DNA of 64,000 nucleotides from positions 12,720,894 to 12,784,893 of the forward strand of contig NC_056002.1 of NCBI RefSeq assembly GCF_018446385.1, in the 5' to 3' direction. How positions within the stretch are numbered: position 1 is the stretch's first letter; every line of letters starts with the position of its first letter. The stretch is from Zingiber officinale (lineage: Eukaryota > Streptophyta > Magnoliopsida > Zingiberales > Zingiberaceae). The notes below the pieces were generated by a model that worked only from the letters and a program-made list of their open reading frames with translations, was not told where the DNA came from and ran no database searches. The position numbers and the translations under genes were made by a program. Positions 23,240 through 35,076 of the stretch are shown one piece after another.

Positions 23240-24712
23240 CAAATCTAGGGTTAATTGAAGAGATCATGCTCTGAAGTAATATGGACTATTCATTCAAGAT
23301 TAAGAGAGATTTGAGCCATCCGTCAAGAATTTGGTCCATCCAAGCCAAGGGGAAGTAGATCACAGTCATGGATCGAGATCTAGAGATTTTGATCCAGATC
23401 TGAATGGATCCGACCATTGATCAAGCTATGAAGTAATCTCGACCGTCCGTTCTAAACTTATCAGATTAAAGGGGATATGAAGTTACAGTTCCTTGGGGGG
23501 ATGGGTCGTCAAATTCTATAGAAGGCGCGATCATGCGAAGCAGAGGCGAGCGATCCTCTTCCTTTCGTTCCACCACCGACGGTCAAGAGATGTCAAGGGT
23601 GTCCCTTCCTCGGTCATCATCCACCTGTCACCAGCCGACGACGCCACCTCAACCATCTAAACGCTAATTCTGTCACGACTTTGTGCAAGGAAGAAGAAGC
23701 ATAGAAGGTGGAGGAATTTGGTGGTTCCAGCCGATTCCCTCTTCTTCAGGCCAGCGATCATCCTTCGCCGAAGCTCCGATCATGTCTAGGACTTGAGACT
23801 GTTTCCTGCTGTATACTTCTTATTTTGATGTTGTTGATTGATTTTGCCAGATCCAGAGCTCATCTGATTGGATCAATTCTTCGCCGATTGCAAGATTTGA
23901 CATCTTTGTCAAGATCAACGAGTGCTTGGGGATTCCTAGCTCACCTTGGTTCATCACTTTTCCTTTTTGATTTCTACATTTCTGTTCTTCGAAATTTCCA
24001 GCTTCGTTCTTGTTTTCTTTACTGTTTAGTTTCATTGGCTCGAGTTATTAGGGTTAGATGAAGGTTTAGATCTGTTTTCTTGCCTTCAATTCAACTGAAT
24101 GTTTGTTGATTCCTTGAGTAGAGATCTGATCCAATGTTTGTGCATGGTTCTTAAGATGAATTCAGCTACTGTTATCTGAATTCGAGTTCTATTTTCAGTA
24201 ATGGATTAAGTTTGGTTGCTCTTGTTCTGCTTTTGTTTAGTTTTCAATATGCTTAGATCTATTAATGGTGTAATTTATAACATAGAGTGACAATATGTTA
24301 TGGGCTCATGATTAACAGATAGTTAGGATTTCTTTTATTACATTAGATTTAGTTTCATTAAATGCTTTGCTATTTCATTCCTTAGTTTAACTCCATTTAT
24401 GGTGAAATCATAGCGTAAAGTGACAATATGTTGTGGGATCACTATTAATGGGTAGATAAGATGATGTTCATTTCATTAGATTAAATTTCATACGTGTTTT
24501 GCTATCTCATTTGTTAGGTTTAGAATCAAAACTCAAAACCCCCATTACTATATCAAAAACCCAAAGATTACAAACAAATTAATCCTAAGATACCACCATT
24601 GTCACATTCGTTGGGAGACGACCCGAGTCATATCTATGCTACATTAGTATAGAATGAATTCGGTCACTTAATTTTTTTTATATCCATTTCACAACAAAAA
24701 TCGGGTTTATCA
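23240..24712 (+). repeat. Left LTR of outer gypsy-type element
   Basis: This is the direct repeat partner of 40975-42614, ending TTTATCA just before the primer site. The left border is approximate because alignable sequence begins near the TTAATT at 23251 and no clean TG start was fixed. The frame at 23708-24061 lies within it and has no domain signature. Confidence 0.65.
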
Positions 24713-24903
24713 AAATTGGCGTCGTTGCCGGGGAATGTTAGCGGTGTTTGATAATCTTAGGATTGTTCTCTATTTTGAAAAAAAAAATTTTGTTTGAGTG
24801 TTTTCATGTTTATATATCCATGTGTTTGATTTAATATGTTCCTTGTGTCTTCTGATCTTATCTGCTAGTGTTTCAGTGTAAGAATAGGACATTTCTTTGA
24901 TCA

Positions 24904-25075
24904 TGGATCCATATTATCAATATTTTGAAAGTGGGATGGAGAGTCAGTATTATCAGCCTAATCAACCTCAATACTATCATCCTGAGTCTCAGTATTATCA
25001 TCCTTAGATTCAGTATTATCAACCTGAACCTCAATATTATCCACCGATAGAGCAGCCAAATATGTATTAGTTATT
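24904..25075 (+). repeat. Gln-Tyr-Tyr repeat-coding stretch in outer element
   Basis: From ATG 24904 the sequence encodes MDPYYQYFESGMESQYY and then repeated QYYHP/QYYQP units from CA(A/G)TATTATCA-type DNA repeats. Such low-complexity leader proteins are seen in large non-autonomous gypsy derivatives of plants. It is a fossil and not a host gene. Confidence 0.55.
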
Positions 25076-27105
25076 TCAAAATTCATATAATTCTAATTGA
25101 GTGGATCAATCACATTTTAGGTATGAGGATACACAAGGATAATTTCCTGAGCTATATCCAACATATCAGAGTCCACAGGGATTTCATGATGAGTATATGC
25201 CTACTTGGCCACATTCAGTCCAGTAGGGTGATCTAGCTCCTTGGAGTACATTTTAAGATGAAGTTCATGCCCCTAGTTCAACACAAGACCTTTGGGAGAT
25301 TATCTAGCTAATGATAGAGCATCAAAAGTAACAATTTGTAGAGATACAAAATTTACAGATACAAGTAGACCAATTTGCATCATCCGTTAGCCATCAACAC
25401 GCACCATACTTCAATGAGAAGAGGGATTGTAGTGTTTTTGATAGACCTAATCTTGTCTCCATTACTCTACAGGACTCCTCTAGTATTTCTTGTTGTGATG
25501 CTGCAGTTGTAAGAATTTTTGACTCTGCTGATACTGTCGTTGTAGATGTTGTTGATGATGCAAGTACTGATGTTGATGATGAGGAGAGTATAGGGGATTG
25601 CATAGTGGAAGCAATACCCCAAGAATCACTTTTTCCAGTTGTACAATCACCTAAACTAAGTATTGATGATATAAGTGTAGGGGATTGCACATTGAGGCAA
25701 TACCCCAAGAACCACCTGAACCGGAGCGTAAACCACTACTTGAGGATGAGGAGGTCACAGTCACCATTCTAGAATCTCCATGTACGTTTCAACATGACAA
25801 GGTTAGTGTTTCTTTTGATTTTTTTAGAAAATTTCTTAGAGGTATAATTAATTGATTTTATTAGATGTGATTCATTTCTTGATACATTTTCTACAAAAAC
25901 TAATATTTTTTTGTCTTCTTCTTATCCCACATGCGTGTGGGAGGTGTTGTCTTTTGTTGAATTTACAAGAGATTATAAGCTCCCGGAGTGGTTACTCCAA
26001 TTGAACCGCCTTCAACCTCCAAGGAGTATTTTCAAGAGGAATATGGTGAAGGGAGAGGTCATTACTTCAAATGCAATGATTCCACTCCCAACTTGGATTT
26101 TGTTTCTTAACCGACTCCAACCACCGGGAAGGACCATTTCAATGCCGGTGTGGATGCTACTTCTAAATTGTTTGCAACCATCCGGAATAAAGGGGAGTTC
26201 GTTCCTTGCTTTTGTTTTTTACTTTACACTTTCTTCTACTTTCATACTTTACATTTGTATTTTGCTTAATACTTTGCACTTTGTTTGGTCTACATAACAT
26301 TTCATTTGAAGAAAATTCTCCATGAAATTGTTCTAGTAATACTTTTAAGATGATAAAAGTTTTTTAAGTTTGACCATCAAGTTTAGGTCATTTGACATGA
26401 TTGAATGCTTTGCTTGCATGCTATTGGTTGGTATGGTAATGGATTCTGTTTTGATTAATTAAGCTTGATTGTCAAAAATTATCTAGAGAGGACTACCTAA
26501 AGTCTATACTCTATTATTCTTTTTGTGTGATATGCAGTTATACACTCATAACAATTGAACTCTAGAACTTACTTTACTTCTTTTTAAAGTTACAATACCA
26601 TATGCATGCATGGAGATGATGAACGATATTTTCTTTCCTATTCTTTGTTTCCTTTTTCCTTTCAAATGCTAGTTAAATCCCTCACTCAATACTTTTATCT
26701 TCCACCATATTTGCTTAACATTCTTTCATTGAGAGTTTTGGTTGATTTTCTTAATGAGTTGAATTGTTTGAGATGGATAAGATTTTAAGTGTGGGGGAAA
26801 ATTTTTCATATGCTCAAGGATTTTAAAGAATTGGAGGTTTTCATTGGTGCTGAATTTTGTTCTTGGAGCATAATAAGGGAGTCCATATTTAATGCTGGAA
26901 CTTCCTGATGTTACTGATCAATTTTGCATAACCACCTTTAAAGAGGAACCGATGTAGGAGGAGTATGCATACCTAGTGAATTAAATTCACTAAGTTTAGA
27001 AACCAGTTATTATGATAATGATACTCAAATTGAAGTAACAAACTGGATTGTTGAGTGTCAAAGCAGATCTATAGTTACTTGGAGTTTCTAAACTCCTGAA
27101 CTTGA

Positions 27106-28013
27106 TGTTGGGACCGTTGGAGGCTGGCTAGAAGGGGAGTTGAATAGCCCTATAAAAACAAAACACAACTGTTCTCGATCTTTTAAAATAACACTTGCAT
27201 AAAATAGATTAAATAAACAGAAAGAAACTAAACGAAGAGGCACAAATATTTTTACTTGGTTATAATCGGGGAGATTGTTAATCCAGGGAATGAATCGTGC
27301 ACTAGAATATCGTGTTCAGACGGAGAAGCCTCTTACAGTAGTGAAGCGTAGAAAATGAAGAAGCTAAACTAGAAATGAAGCTCACAAGTGTTGAGTACAC
27401 AATTCTTGAATTGATGAAAAACTTCTGGACTAAGGTTGTATTTATAACCTTGGTCGGGGTGCTTGGAAGGATTCTAGGAGCTTGGGAGGGGATAAAATTT
27501 TATCCCCTTCGCAACGGATCATGTTTGACCACGATCCGGTCAAAATACAATCCCGGGCGCCTGGAATGGCTCCGGGCGCCCAGACTAGTCCGGGCGCTCG
27601 GATCACTAAAGTCAACTAGGTTGACTTTTGGTCCGGGCCCTCTACTCCGGTGCTGCTCGTCTCGGTTTGGGTCTTCCGCTCCGGCTCCACTCACTTGGGT
27701 GATTTCAGTCAACCGAAATAAGGCTCACCCGAACCCAATTTCGGCCTTCTCGAGCAACTTTCCGCTCCGGCTTCTCGTCCCTCGAAAACCCCGCGCGCCT
27801 CCTTCTCGTCCGCCCGCGTACTCTTCTACAGCGCCTCGTACCTCAGACGCACCGAGCCCGTCGGCTCCCTCCCGTGTCGTCCTTCTCGCTAGCTGTGTCT
27901 TTTGCTCGATTCCTTGTGCTCCTAAGTTCCTGCACACTTAGACATAAGGTTAAAATACCACAGGACCTAACTTAACTTGTTGATCATATCAAAACAACAT
28001 TGGGGTTCCAACA
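27106..28013 (-). repeat. LTR of element A (3' LTR)
   Basis: It runs TGTTGGGACC to GGTTCCAACA on +. Read on the minus strand it has the same order as the B LTRs: a CCCCAAGG start, GTCTAAGTGTGCA, GC-rich GGGCGCCC modules, a TATA-like box, and a GTAACCAAGTAAA-like end. Frames at 27375-27941 and 27500-27937 are products of this GC-rich LTR and not genes. Confidence 0.85.
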
Positions 28014-28631
28014 ATCTCTCTCCTTTTGATGTGAGCAACCCAAGTTAAGCTAAGGTAAATAAACATAAAAAGAAATAACTAATATTGCAATAAAGTGCAA
28101 AAAGATAGAAAAATTCTAGAAAAGATTGGTCTACCTCCCCCTAAACTTATACTTTTCATTCTCCCATTTGATCACATAAAAAATGAGATTTCAAGAAAAA
28201 TCTAAGGGTTTAAAACTTAGAAAATTTTGAAAATTATTTCAATATTGCTAAGAATTTGTAATAACTTATTTCAATACTAAAAAATTTCTAAGTAAAAGAT
28301 ATTTTTTTTAAAAAAATCTAAGTTTTGAAAATATTCTAGAAAATAAATTTTTTGCAAGCATAAATATTTTTGAGGACTTTTCTAAAAAAAAAATTAAAGC
28401 AAGAAAGTTTTTCTAAGTTAAGAATTCTTACGGTTAAAAGAATTTTTTTTTTAAGTATTTTTTCAGAAAAATGTTTGACAAATAACTTTTTAAAGCATTA
28501 TTTAATATCAATTTTAATGCTTTATCAATAAGTTAATTAAACATTTTATTTCAATATTTTGACTTCCAGGCAGTGGCGAGACACTAGGCCTTCTTAGTTA
28601 TTGGAGCAACAACCACTTTCTTAGACAAAGC
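28014..28631 (-). other. 3' internal part of element A
   Basis: AT-rich DNA between the left LTR of A and the insertion point of B. It contains the purine tract next to the LTR and long A/T-rich runs, with no coding frame. It is the 3' untranslated side of A in minus orientation. Confidence 0.7.
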
Positions 28632-29647
28632 TGTTGGAACCCCAAGGTTGTTTTGGTGTGATCAACAAGTTAAGTTAGGTCATGTGTTATTTTAACCTTG
28701 TGTCTAAGTGTGCAGGAGCTTAGGAGCACAGGTACTCGAGCGGAAGACGCAGCTAGCGAGAAGGACGACACGCGGTGCGTCCGAGGGATGAGGTGCTACG
28801 AAAGAGTACCCCGGTGGACGAGAAGGAAGCGTGTGGTGGTTCCGAGGGACGAAAGCCGGAGCGAAAGATTGCTCGGGGAGCAAGAGATGCAGCTAGCGAA
28901 AAGGTCGGCACGGAGTGCGACCGAGAGACGAAGACTGCGAATGAGCACGCTGGTGGACGAGAAGGAAACATGCGGTGATTTCGAGGGACGAGAAGCCGGA
29001 GCGGAAGGCTGCTCGAGAAGATCGGAAGTTGGGTTCGAGTGAGGCCTTTTCCGGAAGGCCGAGATCACCCAAGCGAGTGGATCCGGAGTTGAAGACCCGG
29101 ATCGAAGCGGACTGAACCGGAGCGAAGGTCCTGATGGAGAAAAGTCAACTCCTGTTGACTATGGTGCTCCGAGCGCCCAGAACCATTCCGGGCGCCCGGA
29201 ATAGCCCGGGGCGCCCGGAATGGCTCCGGGCGCTCGGACCTTGAATTCTGACCAGATCGCGTCAAACGGGATCTGAACGTTGGGGATAAACTTTTATTCC
29301 CCCCAGGGCGCCCGGAACCCTTCCAGGCGCCCCGACCAAGGCTATAAATATAGCCTTGGTCCAGAAGCTTTTAAACAAACTCCAATTAATCATTTCCAAT
29401 GCTTGTATGCTTTAGAGTTGTAGTTAAGCTTCTGTTTCTACGCTTCAACGTTGTAACAGGCTTCTTCGCCTGAAGGAGATTTTAGTGCTTAATCTTCCTT
29501 GGATTAACAACCACATCGGTTGTAACCAAGTAAATACTCATGCCTCTTCCTTTATGTTTTTGATTTACTACTTTGCTTTTATCATGCAAGTGTTAGCTTA
29601 AAGAGTTCGAGAAGGGTTGTTTGCTTTTGTGTTTACAGGACTATCCT

Positions 29648-29909
29648 GTAAGAAGAAGAATAGAGAGAGAGAAAGGAATAAGATGAGAATAATAAAATCT
29701 ATTGTTCATTGATATTTACCCTAAGGACAATACAATATATAATGTTCAAAAGTACTTGGTCAAATAACTAATTAATAAATAACAGAATTATTCTAAGAAT
29801 AATTCTGAGAATAATTATAACAGAATTATTAGAATAATCCAAATACTAATATGATTTGATTTGGTAATTTGATCCGGTCAATTTGGATAATTCTGTTATA
29901 ACTCTTTTA
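29648..29909 (-). repeat. 3' LTR of element C
   Basis: It begins TGTAAGAAGAAG and ends CTCTTTTA on the + strand. In element orientation it is TA...CA rather than TG...CA. The purine tract follows at 29910. Confidence 0.88.
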
Positions 29910-31333
29910 CCCCTCGACAAACTCAGCGGGAGATCTCTGACGTTGAGTTTGCTTGCTAACTTGTTGAAACGTTGTATGGATAGTGGCTTAGTAAAGATGT
30001 CAGCGATTTGATCTTCAGCAGAAATATAAGAGACGGATAACTGCTGAGTTGCCACACGTTCACGAACAAAATGAAAATCAATTTCCACATGTTTTGTACG
30101 AGCATGAAAGATTGGATTTGCTGTAAGATATGTTGCTCCAATATTGTCGCACCAAATTTTTGGTGCAATATTTGATGAAAGATGAAGTTCAGAGAGAAGT
30201 GATTGAAGCCAAATAATTTCTGACGTTGTATTTGCTATAGCTTTATATTCTGCCTCAGTGCTTGAACGAGATACCGTAGGTTGCTTTTTCGAATTCCATG
30301 AGATAAGATTTTGTCCAAGAAATATTGCATATCCACTAGTAGAACGTCTATCTTCAGGAGAACTTGCCCAATCCACATCACTATATGCATGTAAATCTCG
30401 AGATGATTGGCGATATAAAAGAAGACCATGTAGAATAGTGCCTTTGAGATAGCGAAGTATTCTTTTTACATTATCCCAATTTTGTTCGGTTGGAGCATGC
30501 ATGAATTGGCAAGCACGATTTACCGCAAAAGTAATATCAGGATGTGTGATAGTGACATATTGTAAGGCCCCAACAATACTTCGATAAATTTGTGGATCAG
30601 ATAGAGCAGGAGAGGATGAAGTTGGAGAGTTGTTTATAGTAATTGGCGTAGAGACCGGGCGTGCTCCATCCATTTTGGCTTTTTGAAGAAGTCCAATAAT
30701 GTATTTGCTCTGAGAGATAAGATAGCCATCCTCATGTGGAATAAGCTCAATACCAAGAAAAAAATGAGCAATACCCAAATCTCTAGTAGGAAATTCTTGA
30801 TTGAGAAGACTTAATAAAGTTGTGATACCCTTGTGATCATTGCCGGTTATCAGAATGTCATCCACATAAATAAGAAAAAATATCATATTTTCATCATTAT
30901 ATTTGTGAAATAGAGACGAGTCAGTCTTTGATCCAGAAAATCCTTGAGCTTGTAACCATTTAGATAGTCGATGAAACCATGCACGAGGAGCTTGTCGAAG
31001 ACCATATAAGGATTTCTTAAGTTGGCAAACATGAGATGGAAATTGTGGATGAATGAAACTAGGTGGTTGCTCCATAAATATAGTTTCCTCAAGATGACCA
31101 TGGAGAAATGCATTTGAAATATCCAATTGTCGTACAAGCCAATTAGAACTAACAGCTATTGATAATAATAGTCTGACAGATGTAATTTTGATGACTGGGC
31201 TGAAAGTGTCATTAAAGTCAATACCTGGCTGTTGACTAAATCCTTTAGCTACAAGTCGAGCTTTGTATCTTTCAAGAGAACCATCAGCTCGATGCTTAAG
31301 ACGGAATACCCATTTAGAGCCCACAACATTCAT
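29846..31333 (-). CDS. Element C reverse transcriptase and RNase H region
   Basis: A 495-residue frame on the minus strand. It shows [20 protein letters not shown], the RT core with [11 protein letters not shown], and RNase H with [19 protein letters not shown] and [10 protein letters not shown], ending in the DIFTKPL motif typical of copia pol. This is part of a retroelement fossil and not a host gene. Its 3' end runs slightly into the LTR. Confidence 0.9.
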   Translation of the reverse strand: MNVVGSKWVFRLKHRADGSLERYKARLVAKGFSQQPGIDFNDTFSPVIKITSVRLLLSIAVSSNWLVRQLDISNAFLHGHLEETIFMEQPPSFIHPQFPSHVCQLKKSLYGLRQAPRAWFHRLSKWLQAQGFSGSKTDSSLFHKYNDENMIFFLIYVDDILITGNDHKGITTLLSLLNQEFPTRDLGIAHFFLGIELIPHEDGYLISQSKYIIGLLQKAKMDGARPVSTPITINNSPTSSSPALSDPQIYRSIVGALQYVTITHPDITFAVNRACQFMHAPTEQNWDNVKRILRYLKGTILHGLLLYRQSSRDLHAYSDVDWASSPEDRRSTSGYAIFLGQNLISWNSKKQPTVSRSSTEAEYKAIANTTSEIIWLQSLLSELHLSSNIAPKIWCDNIGATYLTANPIFHARTKHVEIDFHFVRERVATQQLSVSYISAEDQIADIFTKPLSIQRFNKLASKLNVRDLPLSLSRGKRVITELSKLTGSNYQIKSY

Positions 31334-31880
31334 TGAGGGAGTGCGCGGAACTAGAGTTCATGTTCCATTGCGAAGAAGTGCATCAAATTCTGTAGCCATT
31401 GCACTACGCCAGTTTGGATCCTTGTTTGCTTGTGTAAAACAGGTTGGTTCGATAGATTTTGGAAGAAACCACTAGAGCTCGTGGAAGGGGATATCGAGTT
31501 GAATTTGGTGGGCAACACTCATAAATATCACTAATGGGAAGCATGCGACGAGGAGCATTATCATCTGAATCACTTGTTGATGACGACGAGGAAGTAGGCT
31601 GACATGGTGATGTAGATGACAGACTTGCATTATCCGAGGAACCAAAGAGCATATTATCTTCGATCGACGAGACTTCTAAGATTGGAGCAGCAACCGGAGG
31701 TGATTCTGATGGTATAGGAGAGTTATTAGAGAGCTCCGGAGCAGGACCTAGAATTCCATCACTTCTGATAATATTAGGTGGCATTAAGAAGGTGCCACTT
31801 GTATCTGGAGGAGAGATTGAAGAAGCTACCGAAAAAGGGAATAAAGACTCATCAAAAGTAACATGTCGTGAAATATAAAT

Positions 31881-32915
31881 TCATCCTGTTGGTATATGCA
31901 AGCAACGATAACCATGGTGCAAATTGCTATAACCAAGAAAAACACATTGTAGTGAACGAGAGTCAAGTTTGTGTTTAGAATAGGGGCGTAACCATGGATA
32001 ACATGCGCAACCAAAAAATTGAAGGAAAGTGTAATCAGGGGTTTGATTATAAAGTTTTTCAAAAGGACATTTATGATTGAGCAATGGTGTAGGAAGTCGA
32101 TTTATGAGATATACTGCAGTGCTAACAACTTCATCCCAAAATTTGCGCGGAACTGATGCATGATGAAGAAGAGCTAAGGCAGTTTCAATTATATGTCTAT
32201 GTTTTCTCTCAGCAGAGTCATTTTGTTCTGGAGTGTGAGAACAAGAAACTCGATGAACAATTCCACAAGAGACAAAATGACGATGGAGAGCTTGATATTC
32301 GCCTCCCCAATCAGAATGAAAAGAGAGTATTTTACGATTAAAAGATCGTTCAACTTGAATTTGAAAATTACAAAATATATCAAATAAATCAGATTTCCTT
32401 CTCAAAGGATAAAGCCAAGTATATTTGCTAAAATGATCAATGAATGTAACATAATATTGAAAACCTTGATTAGACAAAATAGGTGCAGGGCCCCAAACAT
32501 CAGAATGGATTATTTCAAGTGGAAAATTAGAAACATGATCAGATAAAGAGAAAGGTAGCTTATGACTTTTAGATTCCATGCAGGCCCTACATGAATAAGA
32601 TGGAGAGGAGGTAATAGAAGTAGGTAAGCCATACCTATTGATGATTGACTGAACAATACGAAGGGAAGGATGACCAAGTCGAGCATGCCAAGCTGGTTTA
32701 TTTGTGCGTTCACCAATAAAAGCTTTGATTGAAGAACTCTGAAGACAATAGAGGTCATTTTTGATTCTCCCATAAAACACAATAGCATTTGTTCCTCTAT
32801 CCTTTATAAGATAATGATTATGATGAAATTCAAAAATGACATTGTTATCAAGACAAAACTGGCGTGTAGAAAGTAAATTTTTAGTGATAGATGGAACATG
32901 AAAGACATTGCGCAT
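31881..32915 (-). CDS. Element C GAG-pre-integrase and integrase region
   Basis: A 344-residue minus-strand frame with WHARLGHPSLRIVQ (pre-integrase), CRACMESKSHKLPF, and integrase catalytic-core wording HSDVWGPAP, SDWGGEYQ and AERKHRHIIETA. It ends with CVFLGYSNLHHGYRC, a copia integrase tail. Between this frame and the RT frame lies a Ser/Pro-rich linker region. Confidence 0.88.
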   Translation of the reverse strand: MRNVFHVPSITKNLLSTRQFCLDNNVIFEFHHNHYLIKDRGTNAIVFYGRIKNDLYCLQSSSIKAFIGERTNKPAWHARLGHPSLRIVQSIINRYGLPTSITSSPSYSCRACMESKSHKLPFSLSDHVSNFPLEIIHSDVWGPAPILSNQGFQYYVTFIDHFSKYTWLYPLRRKSDLFDIFCNFQIQVERSFNRKILSFHSDWGGEYQALHRHFVSCGIVHRVSCSHTPEQNDSAERKHRHIIETALALLHHASVPRKFWDEVVSTAVYLINRLPTPLLNHKCPFEKLYNQTPDYTFLQFFGCACYPWLRPYSKHKLDSRSLQCVFLGYSNLHHGYRCLHIPTG

Positions 32916-33631
32916 GTGAAAAGTTCAATTAGATAAATGAACATATGTGTTTCCAAGATTAGCAATTTACAAACCTGAACCATCGCCTACTTGCACCGTA
33001 TCTGAGCCATAATATGGCATTACGTCTGTAAGGATATTATAATTTGATGTGACATGATGAGTTGCTCCAGTGTCAATATATCAATCAGTAGATGAGAACG
33101 CTGGGTTTTTACCACAAGTAGGCACAGACGAAAGAACTTTAGGATATACTTGTGAAATAGATGGTTGTCTTGAGGCTATAGGACCACCAATGAAATTTGA
33201 ATCAAATGGACTAGGACATTGAATACCAAAATGTCCAATTCCAAGACAAATTTGACATTTTACCCTAGACCAATCAAGTCTTTTAGGGCATATATTTCCA
33301 GTATGACCAACGATGTGACAAATTTGACATCGGTTTGGACTTTGCTTTTGTCCTCTTTGATGTCGTCGAGTATTTGACATCTAAAGTAAAAAGTAACTTG
33401 TCCGGTGGTAGTGGAAAAAAAAAAGAGATTAAGGAAGAGGAAAGAGAAGCAAAGGGGTTGAAGAAAATAAGTATTTTTCGTTTGTTCTAAAAAATAGAGA
33501 AGAATAAGAAAATTAAAAACACGTAGGAGAAAATAAGAGGCTTGAGGGAAAAATTTAAAAATTCGCCTTTTATACGATCTCCGCCTCAAGAAATTGAGGG
33601 AAGATAAAAAAGATAGATGACTCTGATACCA

Positions 33632-33894
33632 TGTAAGAAGAAGAATAGAGAGAGAGAAAGGAATAAGATGAGAATAATAAAATCTATTGTTCATTGATAT
33701 TTACCCTAAGGACAATACAATATATAATGTTCAAAAGTACTTGGTCAAATAACTAATTAATAAATAACAGAATTATTCTAAGAATAATTCTGAGAATAAT
33801 TATAACAGAATTATTAGAATAATCCAAATACTAATATGATTTGATTTGGTAATTTGATCCGGTCAATTTGGATAATTCTGTTATATCTCTTTTA
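33632..33894 (-). repeat. 5' LTR of element C
   Basis: Partner of 29648-29909 with only a couple of differences seen by eye. The initiator-Met primer site lies at its left side on the + map (33619-33631). Confidence 0.88.
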
Positions 33895-34188
33895 TATCCA
33901 ACAACCCCCTCCTAGCCGACCGCAACGGTCCTACAAGTGGTATCAGAGCCAAGTACGCCTCAGAAGAACTAACCACCGTCTGAAGCAACAAAACGATCGT
34001 CGGAGCTAGCGACTACCTACCAGCATTCGAGGGGGAGTTCTACTTATGGAAGCAACAAATGGAGGTATATCTAAACTCTGATTCTGGTATTTTTTTTCAA
34101 TAATGAAATTTGGTTATGAAGATCGAAGAACGCGAATGGAGAAGAACTTGAGATACGCCTCTGGAACAAGAAGCAACGTGACGAGTCA

Positions 34189-34512
34189 ATGGCAAACGGT
34201 CGGGCAGAATTTCACATTCTAACCGTAATACCAAATGAAGATATCAACAGAGTCGAAGAATACAAAAGCGCAAAAGAACTTTGGGAGAAGTTCTTAAAGC
34301 TCTATGAAGAATCTTTGGAAGTCGACAACTCAATGGACACTAAGCCGCCGATAGAACAGTCCGAGAATGAAGAAACTGGCGAAACTGCCGAAGTTCATTC
34401 CAAGGACACAGAAAGCCCTTCTTCAATGAGCATCGATGAAGGGGGAGAATCTTTGGAAGAAAGTAATTCAACAGGGGGAGAACCAACGACCAATGAGGTA
34501 AGTAAGGTATGA
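34189..34512 (+). CDS. Gag-like frame of element B
   Basis: A 107-residue frame with ITVIPNEDINRVEEYKSAKE and LWEKFLKLYEES, the pattern of copia gag (UBN2/Retrotran_gag_2 type). An acidic Ser-rich tail (MSIDEGGESLEESNSTGGE) follows. A similar SIDEGG tail occurs in element A on the other strand, supporting family identity. The frame is shorter than a normal gag. Confidence 0.7.
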   Translation: MANGRAEFHILTVIPNEDINRVEEYKSAKELWEKFLKLYEESLEVDNSMDTKPPIEQSENEETGETAEVHSKDTESPSSMSIDEGGESLEESNSTGGEPTTNEVSKV

Positions 34513-34551
34513 CCTCTACCCTCTGAACAACCGGTTAATTCAATAGAAAAA

Positions 34552-35076
34552 TTGCCTGAAGATTTTTTCGAATCAGAAATTGAATCATCGAAAGAGTTTT
34601 TCGCATTAGAAAATCAATTGTCAAACTTTTCTTGCAAATTAGAGATATTATCAAAAAAAATCTTCGAATTGCAAAATGTTTCGACGAAAGATTCTTACAA
34701 ATTACAAAATATTTTGATAAAAAAATTTTGCAAGTTAGAAATATTGCCAAAAGATTTTTGCAAATTTCGAATTATTTTGACAAAAGAATTTTGTGTATTG
34801 CAAAACTTTTTTTCGAAAGAATTATGCAAATTAGAAATATTGTCGAAAACTCTCTTCGAATATTTTTTCGAATTACAAATTACTTTCTCGAAAGAGTTTT
34901 GTGAATTAAAAACTAAAAAATCATTAAGTAATAATGAGTTGAAAGAATTTCGAACAATAGCTTGTCGATTAAAGATTCTCGACAAACTAATAATACAAAT
35001 TAACATGATACAATTTTCTGCATGTTTAATACTATCTGCTTTAAATCTGAAAAATTGTGATCTAAAAAATAATTAA
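34552..35076 (+). repeat. Degenerate repeat block coding Phe/Cys/Lys-rich frame in element B
   Basis: About 450 bp of imperfect short repeats built on words such as AAATTAGAAATATT, AAAAGATTTTTGCAA and TTGCAAAAT. The + frame reads repeated KLEILSK/KEFC/KLQN units (174 residues) and would form a long helix or coiled coil. Two other frames, one on the minus strand, are also open over much of it, a by-product of the repeat composition. It occupies the place of the coiled segment that element A encodes as KLLTKDCCKFEKEIKNLK. Confidence 0.6.

Larger units (their letters stand above)
29648..33894 (-). mobile_element. Element C: young Ty1/copia element, TSD TATCC
   Basis: LTRs at 29648-29909 and 33632-33894 are almost identical. 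TATCC flanks the element (29643-29647 and 33895-33899). On the minus strand the primer site TGGTATCAGAGTC abuts the right LTR, and the purine tract GTCGAGGGG abuts the left one. Minus-strand parts, 5' to 3', are zinc-knuckle gag tail (33081-33380), GAG-pre-integrase and integrase (31881-32915), and reverse transcriptase plus RNase H (29846-31333). The gag region is short for a copia element, so the copy looks broken, with a few breaks in all. Short LTRs and integrase wording suggest the Ale/Retrofit lineage. The LTR match makes it one of the youngest insertions here. Confidence 0.9.
28632..33935 (+). repeat. Left LTR of element B, split by element C
   Basis: LTR parts are 28632-29647 and 33900-33935, joined in evolutionary terms around element C and its TATCC duplication. 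Landmarks are a TATA box GGCTATAAATATAGCC (29340-29355), several GGGCGCCC palindromes upstream of it, and GTAACCAAGTAAATACTC downstream. Frames at 28698-29068 and 29065-29265 are LTR shadows. Confidence 0.85.

Noticed and set aside
23185-23250. Exact left end and target duplication of the outer gypsy-type element
   Set aside because: Several TG words are possible, and the AACAT after the right LTR has no clear partner on the left; only approximate borders are given.
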